From the NCBI GenBank assembly GCA_036960375.1, contig JBALVY010000001.1, positions 1-64,000 on the forward strand: a stretch of DNA of 64,000 nt, in the 5' to 3' direction. Origin of the DNA: CAWVSB01 sp036960375. Its GTDB lineage: Bacteria; Pseudomonadota; Gammaproteobacteria; Pseudomonadales; CAWVSB01. The notes under the pieces were generated by a model. The model saw nothing but the letters and a program-made list of their open reading frames with translations, did not search any database and was not told the origin of the DNA. The position numbers and the translations under genes were made by a program. Of the stretch, positions 52,060-61,803 are shown one piece after another (within the stretch, counting starts at the first letter, position 1; each line of letters begins with the position of its first letter).

Positions 52060-52431
52060 TTGTTTGCTCGTGCAGTTGTTGTAATGCTTGCCGTTTTGTT
52101 TGCCAGTCAAACAATTGCTGCTGCGTTCGATTCTCATAGCTCGCATCAAAAGCCCGATACTAATCGAAGCTTATCTCATCTAGATTTAGACGAATCTCAT
52201 CATTCACATGTGGAAGGATCACTCGCATCCAGTGATGCTGCCGATGAAAATGGCCAGCAAGACGCATTTGATTGTCATCATTGCTGTCATTGCCACACTC
52301 CCACAGGGGCTTATATTATTGGCAGTGAAGATTCGCCTAAATTACGTGAAAACAACACTCGCCCTATCATGAAAAATACCTCACTATTTTCACTCAGGAT
52401 CACCCCGAAACACCGCCCTCCTATATCTTGA
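52060..52431 (+). CDS. Exported His/Cys-rich small protein (CzcI-like)
   Basis: 123 aa from TTG 52060. Signal peptide to about residue 21 (FASQTIAAAF). Many His: DSHSSHQK, DESHHSHVE, then the dense FDCHHCCHCHTPTG motif with four Cys and four His in ten residues. Composition and position before czcB/czcA-type genes match CzcI/CopM-like periplasmic metal-binding regulators or buffers. It lies 130 bp before the adaptor gene. Metal specificity cannot be told; probably zinc, cobalt, nickel or copper. Confidence 0.7.
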   Translation: MFARAVVVMLAVLFASQTIAAAFDSHSSHQKPDTNRSLSHLDLDESHHSHVEGSLASSDAADENGQQDAFDCHHCCHCHTPTGAYIIGSEDSPKLRENNTRPIMKNTSLFSLRITPKHRPPIS

Positions 52432-52562
52432 TTCTTGCGCTCAATCTATACCTGTTGCTGATCGAATTAGTTGAAGCCATATCGTCCTTTATATTCTATT
52501 GCCGATGATTTGCTAGAAACCTCGATTCGCATTCTATTTAGAACATAGTTAAGAGAATCACA

Positions 52563-53852
52563 ATGAGTCAATTTAAATTCCGTGGCCTGGTAATCGCAGC
52601 GATTATTTCTAGCGCCTCAAATATATGTACGGCAGAGAAAACCGACATAACATCCAATACTGAAACATCGTCTGCACAGCAACACGTTCATAAAGAACTT
52701 ATCTATGACGATGTAAAAACGCTTAAGCATAAAGATTCTCCATCCGACGTCGATCACCTGCATGACGAGATTGATCCCGCTAACCAAGACAGCAAAAACG
52801 GTAATGAGTCGGGCGACCTAGCCCACGAAGAAGGTATTAGCTTTAGCCCTGAGCAAATGGCCCTTGCGGGTATTCGTGTTGAGCCCATCACTCCGCAAAT
52901 ATTTGCTGACAACTTATATGCGCCTGGCGAAATTAAGGCCAATGGCTACAAAAGTTATATTGTTTCGCCGCGCACTGAGTCGGTTATCGTTTCTCGACAT
53001 GCCACGCTAGGGCAACATGTCGAAAAGGGCGATGAGCTAGTCACTCTTTTTAGTGAGTCAGTAGCGCAAGCACAAGCCAATTACCGGGTGGCTTACAATG
53101 ATTGGCAACGTAACAAAAAACTGGGTAAAAAAACCGTCAGTGAAAGCCGGTTATTGAGCTCAGAAACCGATTATATTGCCGCTTATAGTCGTCTACAGGC
53201 CTTTGGTTTAACCGATGCGGCCATTGCTCGGGTTGTAAAAAATTACTCATCAAACCCCAACATTGGTGTACTGGGTGAGTATACGCTGATCGCACAACGC
53301 GAGGGTGCGGTACTCAGCGATGACTTCTATCAAGGCCAGCGCGTCTCAGCCGGTGAAGCCATTATGGTACTAGCGGACGAAAGCGAGCTTTGGGTTGAAG
53401 CACGTGTATCGCCAAACAAACGTCTAAATTTGCCGATAGGCACGCAGGCTGTTATCGAGATGGCCGATGAATCCTTTATTGCCACCGTTATTCAAGAAGC
53501 ACACACCATAGATCCCAAAACACGTACCCGTATCGTACGTTTGGCGGTTGAAAATTTTGATGACCGTTTACATCCCGGCATGTTTGTTAACGTGAATTTT
53601 CGCTTTGAAACTGACAATGATGTGATGGCCGTACCTGAATCAGCACTGATGCTCTCTAGCGATGGTGATTGGACCGTATTTACTGAAGATCACCCCGGTA
53701 AATTTACCGCTGTAGAAGTTAAATTGGGGCGTTCGCTGGGCGCATATCGAGAAATTTCTGGCATAGCCCCACAAACACGCATAGTAATTAGCGGAGCATT
53801 CTTTGTCGCATCAGAAATTGCAAAAGGCGGATTTGACCCACACGGCCACTAA
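52563..53852 (+). CDS. RND periplasmic adaptor (CzcB-like)
   Basis: 429 aa. Signal peptide to about residue 22 (SNICTA). A His/Asp-rich N-terminus (residues 35-95) is likely metal binding. Then come the barrel-sandwich (GEIKANGYKSYIVSPRTESV), a short helical hairpin (AQANYRVAYNDWQRNKKLGK), lipoyl (DDFYQGQRVSAGEAIMVLAD) and beta-barrel domains (IDPKTRTRIVRLAVENFDDR). It would couple the inner-membrane pump to an outer-membrane channel; no channel gene is adjacent. The end GGFDPHGH is again His-rich. Confidence 0.9.
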   Translation: MSQFKFRGLVIAAIISSASNICTAEKTDITSNTETSSAQQHVHKELIYDDVKTLKHKDSPSDVDHLHDEIDPANQDSKNGNESGDLAHEEGISFSPEQMALAGIRVEPITPQIFADNLYAPGEIKANGYKSYIVSPRTESVIVSRHATLGQHVEKGDELVTLFSESVAQAQANYRVAYNDWQRNKKLGKKTVSESRLLSSETDYIAAYSRLQAFGLTDAAIARVVKNYSSNPNIGVLGEYTLIAQREGAVLSDDFYQGQRVSAGEAIMVLADESELWVEARVSPNKRLNLPIGTQAVIEMADESFIATVIQEAHTIDPKTRTRIVRLAVENFDDRLHPGMFVNVNFRFETDNDVMAVPESALMLSSDGDWTVFTEDHPGKFTAVEVKLGRSLGAYREISGIAPQTRIVISGAFFVASEIAKGGFDPHGH

Positions 53853-53878
53853 CCACAAGGTGAAAGGAGCAGGAAATT

Positions 53879-56800
53879 ATGTTTAATAAACTCATTGATT
53901 TTTCTGTCAACAATCGCCTATTGGTGATGTTGATATTAACAGCGACACTGGTGAACTCTGTGTTCATTATCCCCAAACTCAATCTGGATGCTTTTCCAGA
54001 TGTCACTAACGTACAGGTTGTAGTCAATACTGAAGCGCCTGGGCTTGCCGCAGAAGAAGTCGAACAACTAATTACTTATCCGATTGAGGCGGTGATGTAT
54101 GCAATGCCTGATGTCGATCAAGTACGGTCTATCTCTAAAACAGGCCTATCGGGTGTTACGGTAGTTTTTAAGGAAGGCACCGATATTTATTTCGCTCGAC
54201 AGTTGGTTTTTGAACGCCTGCAAGCGGCAAAAGAGCTAATACCGGCCGGGGTGGGCACACCAGAAATGGGGCCAAATACCTCGGGACTCGGGCAAGTATT
54301 TCAATATTTACTCATCGCCGATAAAGATGCCGGTTATGACTCAATGGCTTTGCGAAGCCTTAACGATTGGATTGTAAAGCTGCTTGTTATGCCGGTTGAT
54401 GGCGTGACAGATGTTTTGTCTTTTGGCGGTAACGTTCGCCAATATCAGGTGAACATTGAGCCAAGTAAATTGTTGTCTTACGAATTGAGCCAGAACGATA
54501 TTGTTAAGGCATTAGACAACAATAATAGCAATGTTGGCGGCTGGTACATGAACCGCGGTCAGGAACAGTTGGTTATCCGGGGAACTGGCTGGTTTAGTGG
54601 CGGCGAAGCCGGGCTAAGCGATATACGCCAAGTTCCGGTTAAGACGGTTGAGGGTACGGTGGTCACAGTGGCTGATGTTGCAACGGTAGCGCTTGGCAGT
54701 GAAATTCGTCAAGGTGCAGTCACAATGACGCGTCGCGATGAAAATGGCGATATCGAAAAACTGGGCGAAGTGGTTTCCGGCATTGTGCTAAAACGTATGG
54801 GGGCCAATACCAAGACAACCATCGATGGTATCACTGCGCGCCTACCTTTGATCAAACAGGCTTTACCCCAAGGCGTGCGTTTTGAACCGTTTTATGACCA
54901 GTCAGATCTAATTATTAGTGCGGTAAAAACAGTGGTTGATTCGCTCATCATCGCCTTCATTTTTATCGCTATTGTCCTTGCTTTGTTTTTGATGAACTTA
55001 CGCGCAACTCTGCTGGTATTGATTTCAATTCCAATATCAATCGCAATCACCCTGATGATTATGTCCTACCTGGGGCTATCGGCCAATTTGATGTCCTTAG
55101 GCGGCATTGCTGTTGCCATTGGTATATTGGTCGATGGCTCCGTGGTAATGGTCGAGAATATGTTTAAGCACCTTAGCCGGCCTTACGATGAGGAACCTAA
55201 CGAGACAGGTGTTCCGCTTAGATTAAAGCAAGCGGGTAAAGAAGTAGCTCGCCCGGTATTTTTCGCCGCTTCGATAATTCTGGTGGTATTTATGCCATTG
55301 TTTAGTTTTGAAGGAGTTGAAGCCAAATTATTCCACCCGATGGCTATTAGCATTGTTTTGGCTATTGTCTCGGCGATATTGGTCGCACTAATAGTGGTGC
55401 CCGCCATGGCGACCTACCTATTCAAAAAAGGCATAAGAGAACGCGAAAGTATTATTTTGCGTCCGCTAGACCGCTGGTACCGCAAAGGTTTGGCTATAGC
55501 GATAGATCGTAAAAAAATAGTTATAGGGTTATCGTTTATGTTGTTGGCTACCGCCGTAGCGCTACTACCACAGATTGGTACTGAGTTTGTGCCCGAACTA
55601 GAGGAAGGCACAATCAACTTGCGTGCAACCTTGGCACCCTCATCAAGTTTAGAAACGGCATTACAGGTCGCTCCCATCCTGGAACAAAAGCTGATGGCAT
55701 TTCCTGAGGTAACATATGCCTTAAGCCGCATGGGACGAGCAGAAATTGGAGGTGACCCGGAGCCAGTCAACAATATAGAGATTTATATCGGCCTAAAACC
55801 TGTAGATGAATGGACGAGTGCCGCGGATCGCTATGAACTGCAACGTTTGATGGAGATCGAGTTAGAACAATTCCCGGGTCTGCTACTGAATTTCTCACAA
55901 CCGATTGCAACGCGAGTTGATGAATTGCTTTCCGGTGTTAAGGCTCAGCTTGCGATCAAATTGTTCGGACCTGATCTAGAGATACTTGCGTCAAAAGGCC
56001 AGGAAATCGAAGCCTTAATTAGGACCGTTGATGGAACTCGTGATGTGGCCATTGAACAAATTGCTGGAGAAGCGCAACTCGTAGTTAAACCAAACCGTCA
56101 ACAACTGTCCCGCTTTGGGCTTTCTGTTGGCGATGTTATGAATTTGGTTAAAGATGGTATCGGCGGCACTACGGCTGGTCAGGTGATTAACGGCAATGAA
56201 CGTTATGACATTTATGTGCGCTTGCAAGAAAAGAGTCGCAATACTCGCGAAGCCATAGCGGAGTTGCGCATACAATCGCCAACCGGTGCATGGGTTAGAT
56301 TAGGAGATATCGCTGAAATTGCTCTTGAATCCGGTCCGCCGCAAGTGCGCCGTGATGACGTCCAACGCCGGGTGGTTATACAGGCCAACGTTCAAGCTCG
56401 AGATATGGGTAGCGTCGTGGCCGATATTCGTCGTCTTGTCGACTCCAGCATCGTTTTGCCAGCAGGTTATTCGGTGACTATTGGTGGCCAGTTTGAAAGC
56501 CAACAACGCGCCCAAGCCCGACTTGCCATCGTCTTACCTGTGTCATTGGGCCTAATTGCATTGCTACTATACTTTGCCTTTGGTTCTACCGGACAGGCCA
56601 TGCTGATTTTGGTCAATGTCCCTTTGGCAGTGATAGGCGGTATATTCTCACTGTACATATCAGGGCAGTATTTATCTGTACCAAGCTCTGTCGGTTTCAT
56701 TACGCTTTTTGGTGTTGCGGTACTCAACGGCGTGGTGATGGTTGAAAGCATCAATCAGCGTATTCAAGATGGTCGCGATATATCGCAGGCAGTGTTTGAA

Positions 56801-57022
56801 GGTGCCGCGTCACGGCTACGTCCGGTTCTAATGACGGCGATCACTTCGGCATTAGGCCTAATACCCCTATTGATGTCGAACGGTGTTGGCGCTGAAATTC
56901 AACGACCACTAGCAAGCGTTATTGTAGGTGGCTTAATTACCGCAACCTTATTGACCTTGTTTGTACTACCCGTGCTTTTTACCTGGTTTTCGAAAACCAA
57001 AATTGCTGAGATGCGGCGGTAA
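53879..57022 (+). CDS. HME-RND heavy-metal efflux pump (CzcA/CusA family)
   Basis: 1047 aa. Twelve transmembrane helices and two large periplasmic loops. Start MFNKLIDFSVNNRLLVMLIL, then the DAFPDVTNVQVVVNTEAPGL stretch usual in HME-RND pumps. The relay helix in TM4 reads AVAIGILVDGSVVMVEN: it has the Asp of VDG and the Glu of VEN, but the first Asp of the DFG-type signature found in CzcA is Ala-Ile-Gly. This places it closer to CusA/other HME subgroups (inference). 26 nt after the adaptor; no outer-membrane factor. Confidence 0.92.
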   Translation: MFNKLIDFSVNNRLLVMLILTATLVNSVFIIPKLNLDAFPDVTNVQVVVNTEAPGLAAEEVEQLITYPIEAVMYAMPDVDQVRSISKTGLSGVTVVFKEGTDIYFARQLVFERLQAAKELIPAGVGTPEMGPNTSGLGQVFQYLLIADKDAGYDSMALRSLNDWIVKLLVMPVDGVTDVLSFGGNVRQYQVNIEPSKLLSYELSQNDIVKALDNNNSNVGGWYMNRGQEQLVIRGTGWFSGGEAGLSDIRQVPVKTVEGTVVTVADVATVALGSEIRQGAVTMTRRDENGDIEKLGEVVSGIVLKRMGANTKTTIDGITARLPLIKQALPQGVRFEPFYDQSDLIISAVKTVVDSLIIAFIFIAIVLALFLMNLRATLLVLISIPISIAITLMIMSYLGLSANLMSLGGIAVAIGILVDGSVVMVENMFKHLSRPYDEEPNETGVPLRLKQAGKEVARPVFFAASIILVVFMPLFSFEGVEAKLFHPMAISIVLAIVSAILVALIVVPAMATYLFKKGIRERESIILRPLDRWYRKGLAIAIDRKKIVIGLSFMLLATAVALLPQIGTEFVPELEEGTINLRATLAPSSSLETALQVAPILEQKLMAFPEVTYALSRMGRAEIGGDPEPVNNIEIYIGLKPVDEWTSAADRYELQRLMEIELEQFPGLLLNFSQPIATRVDELLSGVKAQLAIKLFGPDLEILASKGQEIEALIRTVDGTRDVAIEQIAGEAQLVVKPNRQQLSRFGLSVGDVMNLVKDGIGGTTAGQVINGNERYDIYVRLQEKSRNTREAIAELRIQSPTGAWVRLGDIAEIALESGPPQVRRDDVQRRVVIQANVQARDMGSVVADIRRLVDSSIVLPAGYSVTIGGQFESQQRAQARLAIVLPVSLGLIALLLYFAFGSTGQAMLILVNVPLAVIGGIFSLYISGQYLSVPSSVGFITLFGVAVLNGVVMVESINQRIQDGRDISQAVFEGAASRLRPVLMTAITSALGLIPLLMSNGVGAEIQRPLASVIVGGLITATLLTLFVLPVLFTWFSKTKIAEMRR

Positions 57023-57216
57023 TGGTGCCCTGCTTGCGTATTGAAGATGGGCACGGTTACGTGGGCACTCACCTCATCCGCGATAATCGATTACTGACAA
57101 CCTGTTTCAATGGCTTTTCAGGCTTCGCAGTATCCCAGCGCGGCATGCCGGATGACATGCCGTCGATCGAAGTTTCGACACCTCAGCGAGAGTGTGCCGA
57201 GGTACCGTTAACCAAC

Positions 57217-57753
57217 TTACTCCAGATCAGCCACGGGAACCATGATGTGGGCGTAGGGAGTGTCTCCCCACATCACATAGGGGCCGCCAACTGTGGGGTC
57301 CTCAGTGATTCCTTTAAGTAACTCTTTTGGCACAATAATCATCAAATGCGGTCCAGTTTCCACATAGTCGGCCGCGTTCTTCGGGTCGGGATGATAGGGG
57401 TCTGAGTTACTTACTCCCGCGCCCTCGTCGCCCTGGAGCATATAGGATATGCCAATGCCATTAGCCAGGAAATCGCCCTTGCTGCCAACTGCATTCAGCA
57501 TTTTTAACCACATAGCGTCATTACACATTGGTGCGTTGTCCATCGCCATAGTATCAGGCATACAAGTCCAGCCGTTGCTGCCTTCGACCACTACTTGGCC
57601 TTCAATAACTATGCTCGCACCAGCGCTGATTGAAGCTGGTGCAGCCGTTCTTGCGTGGGCTATTTTCGTCTCGATATTGTCGGCGGCCATGGCGCTACCA
57701 AATACGGTTAAGCCAGCCACTATTGCCAATAGTTTACTGCCAGGAATGTTCAT
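57217..57753 (-). CDS. Exported protein, unknown family
   Basis: 178 aa. Signal peptide to residue 24 (LTVFGSAMAADN). The mature protein contains NGWTCMPDTMAMDNAPMCND with two Cys, a GISYMLQGDEGAGVSNSDPY segment and GPHLMIIVPKELLKGI. The phrase VSNSDPYHPDP and the GWTCMPDT motif occur in small exported hypothetical proteins of marine bacteria (memory-based). No catalytic motif. Its stop lies 200 bp past the RND pump gene and it is convergent with it. Confidence 0.7.
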   Translation of the reverse strand: MNIPGSKLLAIVAGLTVFGSAMAADNIETKIAHARTAAPASISAGASIVIEGQVVVEGSNGWTCMPDTMAMDNAPMCNDAMWLKMLNAVGSKGDFLANGIGISYMLQGDEGAGVSNSDPYHPDPKNAADYVETGPHLMIIVPKELLKGITEDPTVGGPYVMWGDTPYAHIMVPVADLE

Positions 57754-58356
57754 GATTATTACTCCTTGCTAGTTTTCTGAGGGAATTAACTTTTTGAGGA
57801 GGCTCCGGAGAGTCACCGAGGAGTAAAGTGTAGACCATTTCCACCATGTTGCTACTTGCTGTGGTGCTGCTTGTCTTTGGCGGCTTTCTTATCCCTCTGA
57901 ATACCACCTGCCATACGATCAGCGACATAGGTATTGGTCAGCAAAATATCCATGAGTGGATGTGGTCGGTAAATTTAAATCGACGCTTTGACTGAGTCTT
58001 TGTGGATGGCTTCCGGACAATTTGGCCTAAATAATCGATTGCTGACAATCTGTTTTCGACAGAAAATTGGGGCAAAAGGCTGTGTATTCCACCTATCGCT
58101 CCAGATTCATTAGGCCGTAGTTATTTCATTGCCATTACTGTAATGTTGGCGATCAAGCGAAATTATAATAACGAGAACAGCTATATGAATCAGCCCGCTA
58201 CCACACCCCCTCCAATGGCTATTGCTTATACGATGGTGAGCTCAAGTAAGCGCACTATTCCATCGGCATAGTGTCATTTATTAATTTGACCTCCGCCACA
58301 TTATTTATGCTGGCAGCCCACAAATTATTGGCTGACCTTAAGACTGGAAACACATA
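57754..58356. other. Intergenic region, about 600 bp
   Basis: No supported gene. AATCGATTGCTGACAATCTG at 58032-58051 resembles AATCGATTACTGACAACCTG at 57084-57103, about 950 bp away, so a degenerate short repeat is present. The 65-codon minus-strand frame starting at 57928 is probably chance. Likely holds promoters of the two diverging genes. Confidence 0.4.
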
Positions 58357-59520
58357 ATGAATAAAACGTGGCTTGCAACGTTATTAGCCCTCGCCGTGGT
58401 AGTTGGCTTTTTTGCCTTTGGTCCGCGGATTGCCGATAACATCCAAAATGTTGTTGTACCACATCAGCCCTACGCTGTATCTGAGCGGGCAGCGCAACTG
58501 CATAAAACACTGCTTATTGGTGACTGGCATGCAGACAGTTTGCTTTGGGCCAGAGATCTAAGCGAAGAGTATGACTACGGACATCTGGATATTCCTCGTA
58601 TGCAGCGTGGCAATATGGCACTGCAGATGTTTACCACGGTCACCAAAACTCCCAGTGGACTAAACTACGACAGTAATGAGGCTGAAACTTCCGACAGTAT
58701 AACGCTGTTAGCCGTGACCCAGCGCTGGCCAGTAGCCACTTGGACCAGCCTTACCGAACGGGCCATTTTTCAGGCAGACAAACTTCACCAACTTGCTCAG
58801 CACGATAGCCAAAACCTTATGCTGATTACCTCTCAGTCCGGGCTGGCAGAATTTATAGCACAGCGTGTTAGCAACCCAAGGTTGATTGGCGGCCTGTTGG
58901 GTACTGAAGGCTCCCATGCCCTGGATGGCAATCTGGATAATATTCAGCGCCTATTTGATAAGGGCTTTCGCATGATGAGCCTGCAACATTTTTTCGATAA
59001 TAAACTCGGCGGTTCACTGCATGGCACTAGCGGTGCAGGGCTAAGCCAATTTGGCCGCGACGCTATCGCGAAAATGCAGCTGCTGGGGATTATGCTGGAT
59101 GTCTCCCACTCATCAGAAAATGTGGTTAGAGATACCTTGGCGCTCAGTGATAAGCCGCTACTGGTAAGTCATACCGGCTTTCAGGGGCACTGCCAGTCGG
59201 CCCGCAATATCAGTGATGCACTAATGCAAGAAATTGCCGCAAAAGGAGGATTAATCGCTGTGGGTTATTGGGACGGCGCAATCTGTGGCACTAGCCCTGC
59301 AACAGTGGCAGAGGCGATTGTCTATGGCATTGCTTTGCTGGGTGAAGACCATGTGGCGCTGGGCTCAGATTTCGATGGCACTGTGACCACCGCCTTTGAT
59401 GGCAGTGAACTTGCGGTTGTCACCCATGAATTGCTTGAATCGGGCCTTACTGAGGAGCAGATTCGCAAAGTTATGGGTGAAAATATGCTGCATTATTTAG
59501 AAAGTAACTTACCGCCTTAA
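58357..59520 (+). CDS. Membrane dipeptidase, M19 family
   Basis: 387 aa. Residues 5-25 form an N-terminal anchor. M19 zinc ligands: DWHADSL (His58, Asp60), GTEGSHAL (Glu), DVSHSSE (His), VSHTGFQG (His) and GSDFDG (Asp). The enzyme hydrolyses dipeptides, including D-amino-acid or beta-lactam-like dehydropeptides, at the periplasmic face. A remnant of a near-identical gene is present at 40763-40850. No close partner genes. Confidence 0.93.
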   Translation: MNKTWLATLLALAVVVGFFAFGPRIADNIQNVVVPHQPYAVSERAAQLHKTLLIGDWHADSLLWARDLSEEYDYGHLDIPRMQRGNMALQMFTTVTKTPSGLNYDSNEAETSDSITLLAVTQRWPVATWTSLTERAIFQADKLHQLAQHDSQNLMLITSQSGLAEFIAQRVSNPRLIGGLLGTEGSHALDGNLDNIQRLFDKGFRMMSLQHFFDNKLGGSLHGTSGAGLSQFGRDAIAKMQLLGIMLDVSHSSENVVRDTLALSDKPLLVSHTGFQGHCQSARNISDALMQEIAAKGGLIAVGYWDGAICGTSPATVAEAIVYGIALLGEDHVALGSDFDGTVTTAFDGSELAVVTHELLESGLTEEQIRKVMGENMLHYLESNLPP

Positions 59521-59589
59521 TGGAAGTACCCGCACTACCGGTAACATCGTTTTCCCATAGCTGGCTTGATATTGCCTAGCTAGGCAACA

Positions 59590-60363
59590 TCAGTCGCGGA
59601 ATGAAGGATCAGAACGATCGAGTTTACGTAACAAGCCAGGCCAGGCGAGCGCTCCTCCCATATTACGGGTCACGGCGCCTGCTTGTTCACGCATTGTGGA
59701 GACAATTTCAACAGGAACCTGTAAGAGGTTCTGTGCGCCTTGAGCCCGCAGCTGAATGGTGCATGCGGATTCCAGAATGTACATGGCCAAAAAGGTGTCG
59801 GCTATGGTTGGTGCGCACGTCAACAAGCCGTGATTTCTGAGGATCATAAAAGTATTGGTGCCCAGATCATCGACTAGTCGAGGCTTCTCGTCATCTCGAA
59901 GAGCAACACCTTCGTAGCCGTGGTAACTCATGCCGGAAAGTGCAAACAAGGACTGTTGCGACAATGGCAGCAAGCCTTCTTGCTGGGCCGAAACCGCAAC
60001 GCCATTAATCGTATGGGTGTGCATCACACATTGAGCGTCGTCTCGGGCCGCATGAACAGCACTGTGAATCGTGAAGCCCGCCGGGTTTATTTCGTAGGGA
60101 GATCCCAGTACTTTATTGCCGTCAAGGTCAACTTTAACCAGGCTGCTTGCAGTAATCTCCTCAAACATAAAGCCATAGGGGTTTATAAGAAAGTGGTGAT
60201 CTGCGCCTGGGACTCGAGCCGAGATATGGGTAAAAACAAGATCGTCCCAACCATAGGCGGCTACCAATCGGTAAGCGGCAGCCAGGTCAACACGCAGCTG
60301 CCATTCTTCAGCACTGACTTGCTGTTTAACCGTCTGTGTGAATTCAGTAGTCGATGATTGCAT
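59590..60363 (-). CDS. Class II aldolase/adducin-family protein
   Basis: 257 aa. The fold starts LAAAYRLVAAYGWDDLVFTH. The zinc-binding pattern of the family is CVMHTHTINGVAVSA (HxH) and ILRNHGLLTCAPTI (third His), with LVKVDLDGNKV between. Bacterial members include sugar-phosphate aldolases and decarboxylating enzymes; several marine members are annotated without substrate. It is divergent from the Crp/Fnr gene, with 101 bp between starts, suggesting regulation by it. Confidence 0.88.
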   Translation of the reverse strand: MQSSTTEFTQTVKQQVSAEEWQLRVDLAAAYRLVAAYGWDDLVFTHISARVPGADHHFLINPYGFMFEEITASSLVKVDLDGNKVLGSPYEINPAGFTIHSAVHAARDDAQCVMHTHTINGVAVSAQQEGLLPLSQQSLFALSGMSYHGYEGVALRDDEKPRLVDDLGTNTFMILRNHGLLTCAPTIADTFLAMYILESACTIQLRAQGAQNLLQVPVEIVSTMREQAGAVTRNMGGALAWPGLLRKLDRSDPSFRD

Positions 60364-60464
60364 GCTATTCCCCTTTGTAGAACGAGCTATTATCCATGCC
60401 GAAGCCGAGCTAGACTGTCAACAGCTTTACAGTTGTCCAAAGACAGCCATTATTGGAGTGTCGC

Positions 60465-61133
60465 GTGGTGGAGCATAAATTGACTCTAGGTTTATTGACT
60501 GAAAATGAATGGCTGGCAGGTTTGCCGAGCCAGGCGACCGAACGATTGATCCAGGCGGCGAAAGTTCGGCGCTTCAAGGAAAACCAGAGTGTTCAGGCCA
60601 AAGGCGCACCTGCTGATGGGTTATATGGTGTTCTCAGTGGGGAGGTACGAGTCAGCGCCACTAGCTTTGCAGGCGATGAAATCGTTTTCACCCGAATATT
60701 GCCCGGGCAATGGTTTGGTGAAATCGCCCTACTCGACGGTGGCCCGCGAACCCATGATGCCCACGCCCTGATTGAGTCCGAATTGGCGATACTGCCCAAA
60801 AAAGTTGTTATGGATCTGTGTTTCAGCTTCCCCGAGGTCTATCGGGCAATGGTTCTGCTACTTTGTGGCCACTGTCGGCAGGCGTTCACCGCCGTCGACG
60901 ATCTTTTGGTGTGTTCGCCAGAACAGCGCCTGGCCAGACGGCTATTGCAACGGAGTACAGACAGTAAGCGCTTGAACATTGAAATCAGTCAACAGGAATT
61001 GGGTTCGCTTATTGGTATTTCGCGGCAAAGTACCAATAAAATCCTTAAATCATGGGAATCAAAAGGCTTTATTGTTCGGGTCTATCGTGGCCTGGAAATC
61101 ATTAATATCGACGCACTGAGGGCAGTAATCTGA
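60465..61133 (+). CDS. Crp/Fnr-family transcriptional regulator
   Basis: 222 aa from GTG 60465, with GGAG 6 nt upstream. The cyclic-nucleotide-like sensor domain is at residues 20-130 (GAPADGLYGVLSGEVRVSAT, then GQWFGEIALLDGGPRTHDAH). The C-terminal helix-turn-helix is ISQQELGSLIGISRQSTNKI, then LKSWESKGFIVR. No Fe-S cysteine motif at the N-terminus, so not an oxygen-sensing Fnr. It probably regulates the divergent aldolase-like gene. Confidence 0.9.
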   Translation: MVEHKLTLGLLTENEWLAGLPSQATERLIQAAKVRRFKENQSVQAKGAPADGLYGVLSGEVRVSATSFAGDEIVFTRILPGQWFGEIALLDGGPRTHDAHALIESELAILPKKVVMDLCFSFPEVYRAMVLLLCGHCRQAFTAVDDLLVCSPEQRLARRLLQRSTDSKRLNIEISQQELGSLIGISRQSTNKILKSWESKGFIVRVYRGLEIINIDALRAVI

Positions 61134-61382
61134 GCTACGGTGTTATTAGCTTTGTAAAATAAAAGGCTGGTCAATTCATCCAAACCGGCCAACCAGAAGA
61201 GTTTTCTTTCAAGTATCTCTCAGTAACGTCAAGCATTGCACCAACTAAACCGGTAACACCACCGGTATTAGCCACAATGCGACTTTGTCATAGGTATCCT
61301 TCAAACTTTTATTGACAAAAAGACTAGCCCCACCGCGATGAGTTTGCTAATTTAACTAAAACTCTACTGACGGGATTGGCAT

Positions 61383-61619
61383 ATGTCTTATAACCACGAG
61401 ATGATCGAAGAGTTAAACATCCTTGCTTGTTACAACTTACATAGCAACCAGGAAGGCATAAAAGTCCATAGCTCAGCTAGCAAAGATTCCATTGCAGCCA
61501 CACAGCGCCTTTTCGATAAAGGCTTGATTTCACAAGCCGACGGCGGCTACCTCACTAGCCTTGGCATCACCGCGGCAGAGCACGCACAAAACCTTTTACA
61601 AATTATAAAAGCGTCATAA
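61383..61619 (+). CDS. TIGR02647-family small protein
   Basis: 78 aa, the standard length. The pattern MIEELNILACYNLHSNQEGI, then ATQRLFDKGLISQADGGYLT and AAEHAQNLLQII, is the TIGR02647 signature, a family almost restricted to Gammaproteobacteria with no known function. Helical, cytosolic. It lies 249 bp after the Crp/Fnr gene and 184 bp before the carboxylesterase gene. Confidence 0.9.
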   Translation: MSYNHEMIEELNILACYNLHSNQEGIKVHSSASKDSIAATQRLFDKGLISQADGGYLTSLGITAAEHAQNLLQIIKAS

Positions 61620-61803
61620 CCCAAGCTCCCAGCCATTAACAACCTCTTTTGCCAAACTCAATCACTGCCATTGTCCGGCACATCAAGACCGCCTTAATTT
61701 TCTGGCAGCAAAATCGTGATGACGAAACAGTAAATATTATCGTAGACTGAATTCCCTCAAACTAAGTGCACACTATAAAAATCACTAGAGGAATTCGACC
61801 GCA

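Noticed and set aside
57022..57321. Frame starting on the RND pump stop codon
   Set aside because: ATG overlaps the TAA, which looks like coupling. The frame covers the hairpin repeat and overlaps the opposite-strand exported protein gene, with no protein-like pattern.
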